Positions 9,643 through 20,325 of a DNA stretch of 64,000 nucleotides are shown piece by piece. The notes under the pieces were generated by a model. That model saw nothing but the letters and a program-made list of their open reading frames with translations, had not been told where the DNA came from and ran no database searches. Numbering within the stretch: the stretch's first letter is position 1; each line of letters opens with the position of its first letter. The stretch lies in contig NZ_CANDNZ010000003.1 of assembly GCF_947387555.1 (NCBI RefSeq), positions 558,001-622,000 of the forward strand, given 5' to 3'. This DNA comes from Thalassomonas sp. RHCl1. Lineage in GTDB: Bacteria > Pseudomonadota > Gammaproteobacteria > Enterobacterales > Alteromonadaceae. Position numbers and translations under genes: made by a program.

Positions 9643-12600
9643 TCAAGAGATCAGCCTATGGATATAGTGACAGACCTCCTGCCCCCCTTTTCCTGAAAGC
9701 ATTGAGAAATGTCCTCCCTCAACCGAATGACAAACCAGCCCCTGGCCAAAGACACTGCCCAGTTTGTGCTGATAGAAGCCCATGTTAAATTTTGACTTCC
9801 TTGCCAGTAACACCAGCGGGGTTAATCCCTCCAGGGCCTGTGGCCGGTAAGAGGCAAATAAATCAACCTGGGTCTGGTATAACAGCGCCACTTTTTCTTT
9901 CTCTTCGACATCCAGCTCATTATCAAGCTCAGGCATCATCTCCCCGGCAAGGGGTTGCTCTGCCGCTTGCTGTTCACTGTCCTTGAGCATCAGGGTTGGC
10001 TGTTCAAAGTAGCTGTCAATCAGCACCAGTTCTGCCTCATGGCCTTTGGCACGTAACCTTCTGACAATTTCCAGTGCCAGCACACCGCCATAAGAATGTC
10101 CGGCAATCAGATAAGGTCCCTGTGCCTGCTCTGACAAAATATAACCGGCAAAGTCTTCAGCATTGCTTTCAATCGTTGCAAAAGGCATGTTGTTATCCAA
10201 CAATCCCTGATGATTAAAGGCTTTGACATTAAACCTGCCCGCCGCACCTCTGGCAATATCCATAAACATCTTCGCCAGCCCGGCCACCCCGGGGACAAAA
10301 TAAACATCCGGTAAAGTGGCGTTATATTGTCCTAACACTTCACATTTCGGCAATGCCGCCAACTTAGCCTCAGGCGCCGTTAACCAGTCCGCCTGCTCCC
10401 TGATAGTTTGCAGCAAGAATAAATCTTTAATCGATATCTGCTTGCTGTTGCTATAATGAGCACGCATCCATTGCACCAGGCGATTAATCAACAGTGAATG
10501 TCCGCCAAGTTCAAAAAAGTTGGCCGTCACACTGATTTTATCCGCGTCCAGCTTCAATAACGAAGACCAGATCTGCACCAGGGCTTGTTCATGTTCGCTC
10601 TGTGGTGCTACATATTCGCTTTGCAGCAATAAACCATCAAGCGACAATAACGCTTTTTTATCTATCTTGCCATTGGCCGTTAACGACCATTCATCAACAA
10701 CAACAAAAACATCCGGCACCATGTATTCAGGCAAGGCGCTTGTTAGAGAATCTCTCAAACCATTGATAAACAATGATTTACTGTCAACATCTTCATAGGT
10801 CTCCTCCCCTTTGATATAAGCAACCAGCTGTTTATCACTGCTGCCCTCTCCCTTGGCCAGGACCACGGACGAATGCACTCCCTGACATAAATTAAGCTGA
10901 TGTTCTATTTCTGCCAGCTCAATCCGGAAACCGCGTACTTTTACCTGGTTATCCGCCCGGCCGATAAACTCTAAATTACCATCGCCAAGATAACGCACCA
11001 GATCGCCGGTTTTATACAAGCGGTCTCCGGCCTTATCACTGAATGGATTGGCAATAAAACTCTCCTGTGTTGCCTGCTCCCGGTTGAGGTAACCGCGGGC
11101 AACCCCTGCACCACCTGTATATAATTCCCCTATCGCACCTAACGGCGTCAGGGCGAGGGAGCTATTTAACACATAAGTACTGGTGTTTTGGATCGCTTTA
11201 CCTATTGGTATATTCAAGCCATGGCTATCACTATTGTTAACCTGATAACAAGTGGTAAAGGTGGTATTCTCTGTCGGGCCGTAACCGTTAATCACGGTTA
11301 TGCCAGGAATATTATCCTGCACCCGTTTTACCGCATCGACATTGAGGACGTCGCCCCCTGCCAGCAGATACTTGATACCGCTTGCCTGAGCCGACATTTC
11401 GCTCCACTGCTCAAACAAGCCAGCCGTCAACCATAAGGTGTTGACCTCATGCTCGACAATAAAGTTTGTCAGCTGCTGTAAATCGATTTTTTGCTCGCCA
11501 TAAATAATACACTGGCCGCCGTTGAGTAACGGTCCCCAAAGCTCAAGTGTGGCGGCATCAAAGGCGATCGGCGCCGACTGCAAGAAGCGGGTATCTTCAT
11601 CCAGGGGCACAAAATTGCACTTAGTCACCAAACGGGTCACGTTGTGGTGCTCCACCATCACCCCTTTGGGCAAGCCGGTAGATCCAGAAGTGTAAATCAC
11701 ATAAGCCAGTTCGTTGCCTGCACTGATTTTTGCCGGCTCACTGCTCTCCTGTGCCAGCACCTTGGCCGCCAACTCGGCATCATCAAGACAAAGCAGCTCA
11801 ACACCGGCATCGTCTTTGCCTTTGGTTTTAGCAAAATCAAGCACATCCGTCAGATGACTGGCGGTCAGCACATGCCCGACCCCGGTATCGGTTAAGATAT
11901 GCTGCAAGCGGGCCTCGGGATAACCCGGATCTAACGGCACATAGGCACCACCGGCTTTGAGTATGGCTAAGATCGCCACCACCATTTCAGGGGAGCGGTT
12001 TAAACACACACCGACAAAGCTTTCTTTTTTAACACCTTGCGCCGATAAATAACGGGCCAGGCGGTTGGCGCTTTCATCCAGTTCGCGGTAGCTCAGCTGA
12101 CCGTTCTCCGACACCAGGGCAATATTATCCGGGGTCTTTAACACTTGCTCGGCAAATAATTCATGAATGCCCTTATCGCTTGGATAATCAACCGCACTGT
12201 TGTTAATCGCCTCAAGCAGGTACTGACTTTCCTGAGGCGTAAGCATGGCTAAAGCATTTATCTCGGTACTTGCCGTCGGTGTCAGCTGGGCCATCGCCGT
12301 CAGCAAGGTTTGCAGGTGGTCATTAAACTGACCGACATGCTCCCGGCTAAAGATGCTGGTATCAAAGGTCCAGTGTAAATCCACCCCGTGCTGATTTATC
12401 GAAATGCCGATATCCAGGTCAAATTTTGCCGTAATATGCTCACTTGCCAGCGGCGACAGCGTTACCCCGTCGAGATCCAGCGCATTGTCATCGTCACCGG
12501 CCAGGCCATAATCGCTGTTGGTAGTTAACATGATCTGGAACAACGGCGTATGGGCGGTGCTGCGGCTGATATTCAACCGCTCCACCAGCTGCTCAAACGG

Positions 12601-15600
12601 CACATCCTGGTTGTTTTGGGCATCAAGATGTACTTGACGCACATGATTGAAATAATCCTCAAGTTTGCCATGCCCGGTGTCCAGGCGCAGTACTAAGGTA
12701 TTGACGAAGAAGCCGATTAACGGCTCAAGCTCCGCCTGCATCCGGTTCGCGATCGGCGTACCTATGACGATATCCGAGCTGTTGCTGTGACGGGACAGCA
12801 CCAGCGCCAGCGCGGCGTGCAGCAACATAAACGGTGTCAGCTGATATTGCTTGGCCAGCGCCTGTAGCTGCTGTGCCACCTGCGCCGGTAAACTGCCGGA
12901 GACTATGTCGCCGATATGCTGTTTTTCCTCCGGTCTGGGTTTATCCAGTACTAGTGAATGTACCGGCGGCACATCACTCAACTGCTTATCCCAGTAACTC
13001 AGCTGTGTTTCCAGCACTTCCCCTTGCAGCCATTGCCGCTGCCAGTGGGCATAATCCGCATATTGAATTTCCAGCGGTGCCAACGCAGCAGCCTGATCCG
13101 AAGTGATCGCCTTATATTGGCTGACAAATTCCCGGATCAACACCTGCATTGACCAGCCGTCGGAGGCAATATGATGCATGTTAAATAACAGCGCTCCCGT
13201 GCCCTGTGCTTTATCCAAAGCGACATAGCTGGCCCGCACCATCAGATCTTTGGTTAAATCAAACGGCTGCTGCATATCCGCATCAACTAACGTCATTAAC
13301 TCAGACCTACGCGCCGCTTCATCCAGAGCGCTTAAATCAAATCTAGCCAGGGTAAAGTCGGCCTTGGGCAGAATATGCTGCAAGGTCTCACCACCTTGTG
13401 CCATCGTCTGCTCGCGGTATACCGTGCGCAGGATTTCATGGCGCTCGATAATACGGGCCAGTGCCTGTTCTGCGGCATCGGCATCAAAATTCCCCTTCAC
13501 TTCAAAGGCGGTCGGCATATTGTATTCGGGACTGCCCCCCTGGAGCTGATCGATAAAACTTAACCTTTGCTGGGCAAAGGATAATGCCATAGCGCCATTT
13601 TCTCTTGCCACGGGAGCAATATCAGGCCTTAATGCCGCCTGTGAACCCGAAACAATCATCTCGGCTAATGCCTGGATATGTGCAGCTTCAAAAACCGCTT
13701 TCACCGAGACTTCCACCTGCAGCTGTTTTCTAATTTCCGCCACTAAACGCACGGTAAGCAAGGAATGCCCCCCCAGGGTGAAAAAGTTGGCTTGGGTACT
13801 GATGTCTTCAGCATCCATTTTTAACAACCGGCCCCAGATTTGGGTCAGGGTTTGCTCTATTGGTGTTTGCGGGGCAACATATTCTCCTTGCAAGGCCTGG
13901 CTATCCGGTGACGGCAGGGCTTTTTTGTCGATTTTTCCGTTGGCGGTCAACGGCCATTGTTCGATCACCACAAAAGCCGACGGCACCATATACTCCGGCA
14001 GCGCCTGTTGCAGCTGCTGTTTTAACGATTCAATAAACCCGCCCAAGTCTGAGTTGGCCGTTGCAAATACTTGCGGATTAACATAGGCCACCAGCTGTTT
14101 GTTTTTATCCGCACCTTCACGGGCAAGCACCAGACAGGCATCGACATTACCACAGCGGGATAGCTGCTCTTCAATTTCCCCCAATTCGATCCTAAAGCCG
14201 CGGATTTTCACCTGGTCATCCACCCGGCCGATAAACTCCAGATTACCGTCATCGAGATAACGCACCAAATCACCGCTTTTATACAGGCGATCATCCGCAT
14301 TGTCGCTAAAGGGATTGCTTATAAAGCACTCTTGCGTCAGCTGTGCCTGGTTCAAGTAACCCCGGGCAACACCTTCACCGCCGATATATAACTCACCTGC
14401 GACGCCAAAAGGCGCAAGCTGTTTATGCTGATCAAGAATATAAAAACGGGTATTGGCCACCGGCCGTCCGATGTTGGATGTTTCCATCAACAGGGTAAAA
14501 CTGCTGTTGATGGTGGTTTCCGTCGGTCCGTAGGCATTTGCTACCGAGCGTCCATGTTTTAAGCCATAATCTTTTAAAGCGGCAAATACCGAAGGTGTTA
14601 ACAAATCACCGCTGGAAATCAGCGCCGGTGAGTTTGGTAACTCCAGTTTAACGATTTCATCAACCATTTGCGGGGTGGCGTTATAAACATCCACCTGATG
14701 CTTAGCGATAACCTGGCTGATAAGGCTAGGATCTGTGGTTTCATCCTCCGAAAGGATCACCATCTTACCGCCGCTTAACAGCACTAACAGCCCTTTAATG
14801 GAAGCATCAAAGGCAAATGATGCGCCGCAAAGCCAGTTAAGGTTTTGCGCTTGTGCCATCGCCGCCATTTGCTGACGAAATACCTGGTAAAAAGCCAGCA
14901 TATTCTTATGCTCCACCATCACCCCTTTAGGTTGCCCGGTTGAACCTGAGGTATAGATCACATAAGCAAGCTGAGATTCGGCCACGACTTGTAAAGGATT
15001 GTCTGTCGACAAAGTAGCAAGACTTGCCTGCAGCCGGGCATCATTGATCACCACCAGCTGGGTGCTCTCTTTAAAGTCAAAGCGCTCGGCAAGATTTTGT
15101 TCGGTGATCACATACTCTACCCCGGTATCATCAAGCATATAAGACACCCGGGCCTGCGGATATTTGGCATCGATCGGTACATAGGCACCGCCAGCTTTCA
15201 ATATAGCTAAAATGGCTACCACAGTATCGATAGAGCGGGATAAATAAAGGCCGACCAAAGTTTGCGTGCCTACTCCCTGCGCCATCAAATGATGGGCCAA
15301 GCGGTTAGCCTTTTCGTTAAGTTCACGATAACTCAGGGTGTTATCAGCAAAGGCCAGGGCGATATCATCCGGGGTCTGCAATACCTGTTCGGCAAACAAT
15401 TCATGAACACGTTTATCCTTCGGGTAATCCAGCTTAGTATCATTAAACTGATGGAGCAGATAATCACTTTCCTTTTCCGATAACATAGCCAGGTTATTCA
15501 GCGCGGTATTTGCCTTCGGCTCAAGTTGCGCCATCGCCGTCAGTAAAGTTTTCAGGTGTTCATTAAACTGAGCAATATGCTCGCGGGTGAAAATACTGGT

Positions 15601-18600
15601 ATCAAAAGTCCAGCTTAAATCCAGTCCCTGCTCGCTGATATTCATGCCGATATTAAGATCAAACTTGCAGCTGATATAGTCACTCGACAGCGGCGACAGG
15701 GTGACGTCGGCTAAGTCCAGCTTATTATCCCCGCTCCCGCCGACACCAAAATCATTATTGGTGGATAACATGATCTGGAATAGTGGCGTATGGCCGCTGC
15801 TGCGGGGAATATTCAACCTGTCTACCAGTTGTTCAAAGGGTACATCCTGATTGTTCTGGGCATCAAGGTGCACCCGGCGCACATGGGCTAAATAATCATC
15901 AAGTTTATCATGCCCGGTGTCGAGCCTGAGCACTAAGGTATTGACAAAGAAGCCGATCAGGGGCTCAAGCTCCGCCTGCATCCGGTTGGCAATCGGCGTG
16001 CCGACCACAATATCGCAGCTGTTGCTGTGACGCGATAAGACCAGGGCCAGGGCACTGTGCAGCAACATAAAAGGAGTTAATTGATAATGTGAAGCCAGGG
16101 CCTGTAGCTGCTTGGCAACATCTCCCGGTAACTGGCCGATCACTATATCGCCCCTATGCTGTTTCACCTCAGGTCTGGGTTTATCCAGCAGTAAACCATG
16201 TACCGGCGGCACTTCGGCTAATTGCTTTTCCCAATAGCCCAGTTGCGCTTCGAGCACCTCCCCTTGCAGCCATTCCCGCTGCCAGTGGGCATAGTCGGCA
16301 TATTGGATAGCAAGCCCAGACAAAGGACTTGGCAGACCCAAGGTAAATGCTCGGTACAAGCTGACAAATTCCCGGATCAGCACTTCCATCGACCAGCCGT
16401 CGGAGGCAATATGGTGCATATTAAAGAGTAATGCTCCTGTGCCAGCTTCTTTATCCAAAGTGACATAACTGGCCCGTACCATTAAATCTTTTGTTAAGTC
16501 AAAAGACTGCTGCATATCAGCATCGATTAATGCCATCAGCTGCTGCTTTTGCTGTTCCGGTGCCAATCCAGATAAGTCATGTCGGGCAAGCGTGAAAGGC
16601 GCGCCGGGCAGAATTTTTTGCAAAGTCTGTTCATCATCTTCGAAATAAACGCTGCGCAACACCTCATGCCGTTCGATAATGCAGGTCAGCGCCAGCTCGG
16701 CAGCCTGGCTGTCAAAATTCCCCTTAACTTCAAAGGCGGCCGGCATATTGTATTCCGCACTGCCTCCCTGCAGCTGGTCGATAAACCATAACCTTTGCTG
16801 GGCAAAAGAGAGCGGCATGACATCAGTTTCCCGCGGCATAGCTTGCACTTCACGTCTTAGTTCGCCTTGCGGGCCTGACTCGATAATAGCCGCTAAGGCT
16901 TGAATGGTGGCGGCATCAAAAACCGATTTTACCGAAACTTCTACCTGCAACTGCTTTCTGATTTCCGCCACTAAACGTACCGTGAGCAACGAATGCCCGC
17001 CCAGGGCAAAAAAGTCGGCCTGGGTGCTGATTTTACCCGCTTCCAGGTTTAGCAGTTGCCCCCAGATCTGCGTCAGGGCCTGTTCCAGTTCTGTTTCCGG
17101 TGCCTGATATGCTCCCGACAATAAGGCCGTACCGGGCAGCGGCAGGGCTTTTTTATCGATTTTATCGTTGGCGGTAAGCGGCCATTGCTCAATCACCACA
17201 AAGGCCGACGGCACCATATAATCCGTCAGGTTCCCTTTTAGCCTTTGTTTGATCTTATCCAGGCTTTGTTGCTCTAGCGCTTGTTTTTGCTCTTTGGCCA
17301 GAGAAGGAGCAGGCCTTAACTGGATATAAGCCACCAGGCGTTTTTGTCCCGGCTGATCTTCACGAACTAATACCAGGTTGCTGCTAACCTCGGGACAAGC
17401 GGCCAATTGCTGCTCGATTTCCCCCAGTTCAACCCTGAAACCGCGAATTTTCACCTGGTCGTCTTTGCGCCCTTTAAATTCAAGCTCGCCGTTAGGCAGG
17501 TAACGCACCAGGTCCCCGGTTTGATACAAGCGCTCCTTGCTATCGGTTTTAAACGGATGGGGGATAAAGCGCTCTTGGGTCAGCTCTCGGCGGTGCAAAT
17601 AACCTCTCGCCAGGGCACTGCCGCCGACATATAACTCGCCCACGGCCCCTTGCGGTTGCAGCTTTAAGTCATCGTCGAGTACATAAAGGCTGACATTATC
17701 GATTCCCCTTCCTAAGGACGAAGGCGCCTCTGCCGCCTGTGGGTGACAGACACAGAAAAGCACGGCTTCGGTCGGACCGTAAAACTGCAACAGGGTCACC
17801 TCGGGCAATGCCTGTTTTAATGAGGTCAACAAGTTTTCAGGAACGGCGTCGCCGCCGGTGGCGATATATTTCAGATCGGGATAATCGCCGGTGGCATTGT
17901 CCCGGACAACCTCATCCAGCCAGAGCTGAGCCAGGCTGGGCACCATATGCACAAAAGTACACGTTTTCAGCTCTTGCTTGAGCTCGGCGACATTAATGAT
18001 TTTCTCCCGCGGTAAGAGTTTGACCTCGGCGCCGCAGCTTAAGGGGTATATCAACTCAAGCAGGGAAATATCAAAAGCAAAAGAGGCGATGCTCGGCACC
18101 ACATCTCCGCTGCCCAGCTCAAATGCCCGGTCAAAAGCAAATAAACGGCTGACAAAGGCATGATGTTCGACAATCACCCCTTTAGGCTTGCCGGTTGAGC
18201 CGGAGGTATAAATGGTATAGGCAAGGTTTTCCGGCGTAAGTTGTTCGCTCCTGCCAGGATTGCTGGCGGGATAACTGCTGATAAGTGCTTGATCATCCAA
18301 GTCAATCAAGTTTGTGCTTGCCTCAAAATCCAGCTCCCGGATCAACTCGGCTCTGGTCAGTACACATTTCACGCCGCTGTCCTGAATCATATACTGCAGG
18401 CGGGCCTGGGGATAACTCGGATCCAACGGCACATAAGCACCGCCGGCCTTAAGCACCGCCAGCATGGCAATTAACATCTGCGGCGAACGATCCAGGCAAA
18501 TGCCGACTAAGGTTTCCGGACCGGTTCCCTGCTGCCAGAGATAATGAGCCAATCGGTTAGCCATTTCATTAAACTCATGATAACTAAGAGATTGTCCTTC

Positions 18601-20325
18601 AAAGGATAAAGCTGTATTATCGGGATTTTTTTCAACCTGGGCTTCAAACAATTCGTGGATAAGTTTATCTTGCGGATAATCCAGTTGGCGATCGTTAAGG
18701 GTTTCAAGTAAGTATTTACTTTCATCGGATGACAACATTGCCAGAGAGGCAAGTTTAACATCATCACCTGCACTAGCTTCAATTCCGGCCATTGAGGTTA
18801 ATAACGTCATCAGATGGTTATTAATCTGGTTAATATGCTCGCCGCTAAAAATACTCTTGTCGTAAGTCCAGTGCAATCCGACGCCCTGGTCGCTGATGCT
18901 AATGCTGATTTCCAAATCAAACTTGGCGGTGATCACGTCGCTGGATAAAGGAGAAAGTGACAGGCCGGCTAAATCCAGCTTGTTGCCTGAGCCTTTATCA
19001 GCCAGACCATAATCAGTATTGGTGGATAACATGATCTGAAATAAAGGTGAATGTGCATTGCTGCGGGGAATATTTAAGCGTTCAATTAATTGTTCAAAAG
19101 GTACATCCTGATTATTTTGCCCGTCTAGGTGGACTTGCCTCACATGGGCCAGGTAATCATCGAGCCGCTGATGGCCGGTATCGAGCCGCAGCACCAGGGT
19201 ATTGACAAAGAAGCCGATTAACGGCTCAAGTTCCGCCTGCATCCGGTTCGCCACCGGGGTGCCGATGATAATGTCCTTATTGTTGCTGTGCCGTGACAGC
19301 ACCAGTGCCAGGGCGCTGTGCAGCAACATAAAGGGGGTTAACTGGTGACGGGTGGCCAGAATCTGTAACCTTCTTGCCACTCCGGCGGATAACTGCCCGG
19401 AGACATTATCACCAAGATATTGCTTGGTTTCCGGCCTGGGTTTATCCAGCGGCAAAGTGTGCACCGGCGGCACATCCGCCAGCTGCTTGTCCCAATAACT
19501 CAGCTGGTTTTCCAGCACCTCTCCCTGCAGCCATTCTCTTTGCCAGTGGGCATAATCAGCATACTGGATCTCCAGAGGCGGCAGCGGTGCTGCGCGACCT
19601 TGAGTAATTGCCTGATATAAAACCACAAATTCACGAACTAACACTTCCATTGACCAGCCGTCGGAAGCAATGTGGTGCATATTAAACAATAACGCCCCCC
19701 TTGCCGGTTTTTGTCCGGCTTGGGAGGCTTTTTCTAAAGCAACAAAACTAGCGCGAACCATTAGATCTTGTTTTAAATCAAATGGTTTTTGCATATCGTA
19801 ATCTATTAACGCCCTTAACCTTTCCTGCCTGGCCCGCTGCTCTAACGCAGTCAGGTCATGCTGGCTAAGGGCAAAGCTCGGCTCAGTCTTTAGCTCCAGC
19901 CTGGCTTCTTCGTCGCTGTCAAGATAAACGGTACGCAAGACTTCATGGCGCTGGATAATAACCGACAGCGCCTGCTCGGCGGCTTCGGGGGAAAACTCCC
20001 CCTCAACCTCGAAGGCGGCCGGCATATTATATTCGGCGCTGCCTCCCTGGAGCTGATCGATAAACCATAACCTCTGCTGGGCAAAGGAAAGAACTTTGCT
20101 CTGGTCGCCGGCGGGCACTATCTTAGCTTTGGCTGATTTTAAAACATCTTTTTCCTGCGTTAACTGCAGATATTCAATAATCTTATCGAGATTATTTTTA
20201 ATCAACAAAGTAGATTCGGGGGTTAAGCCGCCCTTTAATGCTCTCGCCTTTAACTTACCTTTCTGCAAATAGACTTCGATACCTTGTTCGGCTAATTGCC
20301 GAACAAGGGTTTGTGCTTCCTTCAT
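9643..20325 (-). CDS. Three-module NRPS with C-terminal thioesterase
   Basis: A 3560-residue synthetase, the likely last enzyme of the main assembly line. Order: TubC-type docking domain (1-60), C1 (HHIASDG near 216), A1 (from about 557), T1 (near 1107), C2 (HH near 1302), A2 (from about 1640), T2 (near 2183), C3 (HH near 2382), A3 (from about 2720), T3 (LGGHSLL near 3273), TE (about 3335-3560). The TE has the nucleophile motif GHSYGG near 3406 and a late His in EGGHFSM near 3537, so it should release the peptide by hydrolysis or cyclisation. Predicted codes: module 1 DILMITFLF (no match known to me), module 2 DAKNISAIN (unclear), module 3 DALWLAGTF (Val-like). There is no epimerisation domain. 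The start codon directly follows the stop of the preceding NRPS, indicating translational coupling. Confidence 0.97.
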   Translation of the reverse strand: MKEAQTLVRQLAEQGIEVYLQKGKLKARALKGGLTPESTLLIKNNLDKIIEYLQLTQEKDVLKSAKAKIVPAGDQSKVLSFAQQRLWFIDQLQGGSAEYNMPAAFEVEGEFSPEAAEQALSVIIQRHEVLRTVYLDSDEEARLELKTEPSFALSQHDLTALEQRARQERLRALIDYDMQKPFDLKQDLMVRASFVALEKASQAGQKPARGALLFNMHHIASDGWSMEVLVREFVVLYQAITQGRAAPLPPLEIQYADYAHWQREWLQGEVLENQLSYWDKQLADVPPVHTLPLDKPRPETKQYLGDNVSGQLSAGVARRLQILATRHQLTPFMLLHSALALVLSRHSNNKDIIIGTPVANRMQAELEPLIGFFVNTLVLRLDTGHQRLDDYLAHVRQVHLDGQNNQDVPFEQLIERLNIPRSNAHSPLFQIMLSTNTDYGLADKGSGNKLDLAGLSLSPLSSDVITAKFDLEISISISDQGVGLHWTYDKSIFSGEHINQINNHLMTLLTSMAGIEASAGDDVKLASLAMLSSDESKYLLETLNDRQLDYPQDKLIHELFEAQVEKNPDNTALSFEGQSLSYHEFNEMANRLAHYLWQQGTGPETLVGICLDRSPQMLIAMLAVLKAGGAYVPLDPSYPQARLQYMIQDSGVKCVLTRAELIRELDFEASTNLIDLDDQALISSYPASNPGRSEQLTPENLAYTIYTSGSTGKPKGVIVEHHAFVSRLFAFDRAFELGSGDVVPSIASFAFDISLLELIYPLSCGAEVKLLPREKIINVAELKQELKTCTFVHMVPSLAQLWLDEVVRDNATGDYPDLKYIATGGDAVPENLLTSLKQALPEVTLLQFYGPTEAVLFCVCHPQAAEAPSSLGRGIDNVSLYVLDDDLKLQPQGAVGELYVGGSALARGYLHRRELTQERFIPHPFKTDSKERLYQTGDLVRYLPNGELEFKGRKDDQVKIRGFRVELGEIEQQLAACPEVSSNLVLVREDQPGQKRLVAYIQLRPAPSLAKEQKQALEQQSLDKIKQRLKGNLTDYMVPSAFVVIEQWPLTANDKIDKKALPLPGTALLSGAYQAPETELEQALTQIWGQLLNLEAGKISTQADFFALGGHSLLTVRLVAEIRKQLQVEVSVKSVFDAATIQALAAIIESGPQGELRREVQAMPRETDVMPLSFAQQRLWFIDQLQGGSAEYNMPAAFEVKGNFDSQAAELALTCIIERHEVLRSVYFEDDEQTLQKILPGAPFTLARHDLSGLAPEQQKQQLMALIDADMQQSFDLTKDLMVRASYVTLDKEAGTGALLFNMHHIASDGWSMEVLIREFVSLYRAFTLGLPSPLSGLAIQYADYAHWQREWLQGEVLEAQLGYWEKQLAEVPPVHGLLLDKPRPEVKQHRGDIVIGQLPGDVAKQLQALASHYQLTPFMLLHSALALVLSRHSNSCDIVVGTPIANRMQAELEPLIGFFVNTLVLRLDTGHDKLDDYLAHVRRVHLDAQNNQDVPFEQLVDRLNIPRSSGHTPLFQIMLSTNNDFGVGGSGDNKLDLADVTLSPLSSDYISCKFDLNIGMNISEQGLDLSWTFDTSIFTREHIAQFNEHLKTLLTAMAQLEPKANTALNNLAMLSEKESDYLLHQFNDTKLDYPKDKRVHELFAEQVLQTPDDIALAFADNTLSYRELNEKANRLAHHLMAQGVGTQTLVGLYLSRSIDTVVAILAILKAGGAYVPIDAKYPQARVSYMLDDTGVEYVITEQNLAERFDFKESTQLVVINDARLQASLATLSTDNPLQVVAESQLAYVIYTSGSTGQPKGVMVEHKNMLAFYQVFRQQMAAMAQAQNLNWLCGASFAFDASIKGLLVLLSGGKMVILSEDETTDPSLISQVIAKHQVDVYNATPQMVDEIVKLELPNSPALISSGDLLTPSVFAALKDYGLKHGRSVANAYGPTETTINSSFTLLMETSNIGRPVANTRFYILDQHKQLAPFGVAGELYIGGEGVARGYLNQAQLTQECFISNPFSDNADDRLYKSGDLVRYLDDGNLEFIGRVDDQVKIRGFRIELGEIEEQLSRCGNVDACLVLAREGADKNKQLVAYVNPQVFATANSDLGGFIESLKQQLQQALPEYMVPSAFVVIEQWPLTANGKIDKKALPSPDSQALQGEYVAPQTPIEQTLTQIWGRLLKMDAEDISTQANFFTLGGHSLLTVRLVAEIRKQLQVEVSVKAVFEAAHIQALAEMIVSGSQAALRPDIAPVARENGAMALSFAQQRLSFIDQLQGGSPEYNMPTAFEVKGNFDADAAEQALARIIERHEILRTVYREQTMAQGGETLQHILPKADFTLARFDLSALDEAARRSELMTLVDADMQQPFDLTKDLMVRASYVALDKAQGTGALLFNMHHIASDGWSMQVLIREFVSQYKAITSDQAAALAPLEIQYADYAHWQRQWLQGEVLETQLSYWDKQLSDVPPVHSLVLDKPRPEEKQHIGDIVSGSLPAQVAQQLQALAKQYQLTPFMLLHAALALVLSRHSNSSDIVIGTPIANRMQAELEPLIGFFVNTLVLRLDTGHGKLEDYFNHVRQVHLDAQNNQDVPFEQLVERLNISRSTAHTPLFQIMLTTNSDYGLAGDDDNALDLDGVTLSPLASEHITAKFDLDIGISINQHGVDLHWTFDTSIFSREHVGQFNDHLQTLLTAMAQLTPTASTEINALAMLTPQESQYLLEAINNSAVDYPSDKGIHELFAEQVLKTPDNIALVSENGQLSYRELDESANRLARYLSAQGVKKESFVGVCLNRSPEMVVAILAILKAGGAYVPLDPGYPEARLQHILTDTGVGHVLTASHLTDVLDFAKTKGKDDAGVELLCLDDAELAAKVLAQESSEPAKISAGNELAYVIYTSGSTGLPKGVMVEHHNVTRLVTKCNFVPLDEDTRFLQSAPIAFDAATLELWGPLLNGGQCIIYGEQKIDLQQLTNFIVEHEVNTLWLTAGLFEQWSEMSAQASGIKYLLAGGDVLNVDAVKRVQDNIPGITVINGYGPTENTTFTTCYQVNNSDSHGLNIPIGKAIQNTSTYVLNSSLALTPLGAIGELYTGGAGVARGYLNREQATQESFIANPFSDKAGDRLYKTGDLVRYLGDGNLEFIGRADNQVKVRGFRIELAEIEHQLNLCQGVHSSVVLAKGEGSSDKQLVAYIKGEETYEDVDSKSLFINGLRDSLTSALPEYMVPDVFVVVDEWSLTANGKIDKKALLSLDGLLLQSEYVAPQSEHEQALVQIWSSLLKLDADKISVTANFFELGGHSLLINRLVQWMRAHYSNSKQISIKDLFLLQTIREQADWLTAPEAKLAALPKCEVLGQYNATLPDVYFVPGVAGLAKMFMDIARGAAGRFNVKAFNHQGLLDNNMPFATIESNAEDFAGYILSEQAQGPYLIAGHSYGGVLALEIVRRLRAKGHEAELVLIDSYFEQPTLMLKDSEQQAAEQPLAGEMMPELDNELDVEEKEKVALLYQTQVDLFASYRPQALEGLTPLVLLARKSKFNMGFYQHKLGSVFGQGLVCHSVEGGHFSMLSGKGGQEVCHYIHRLIS

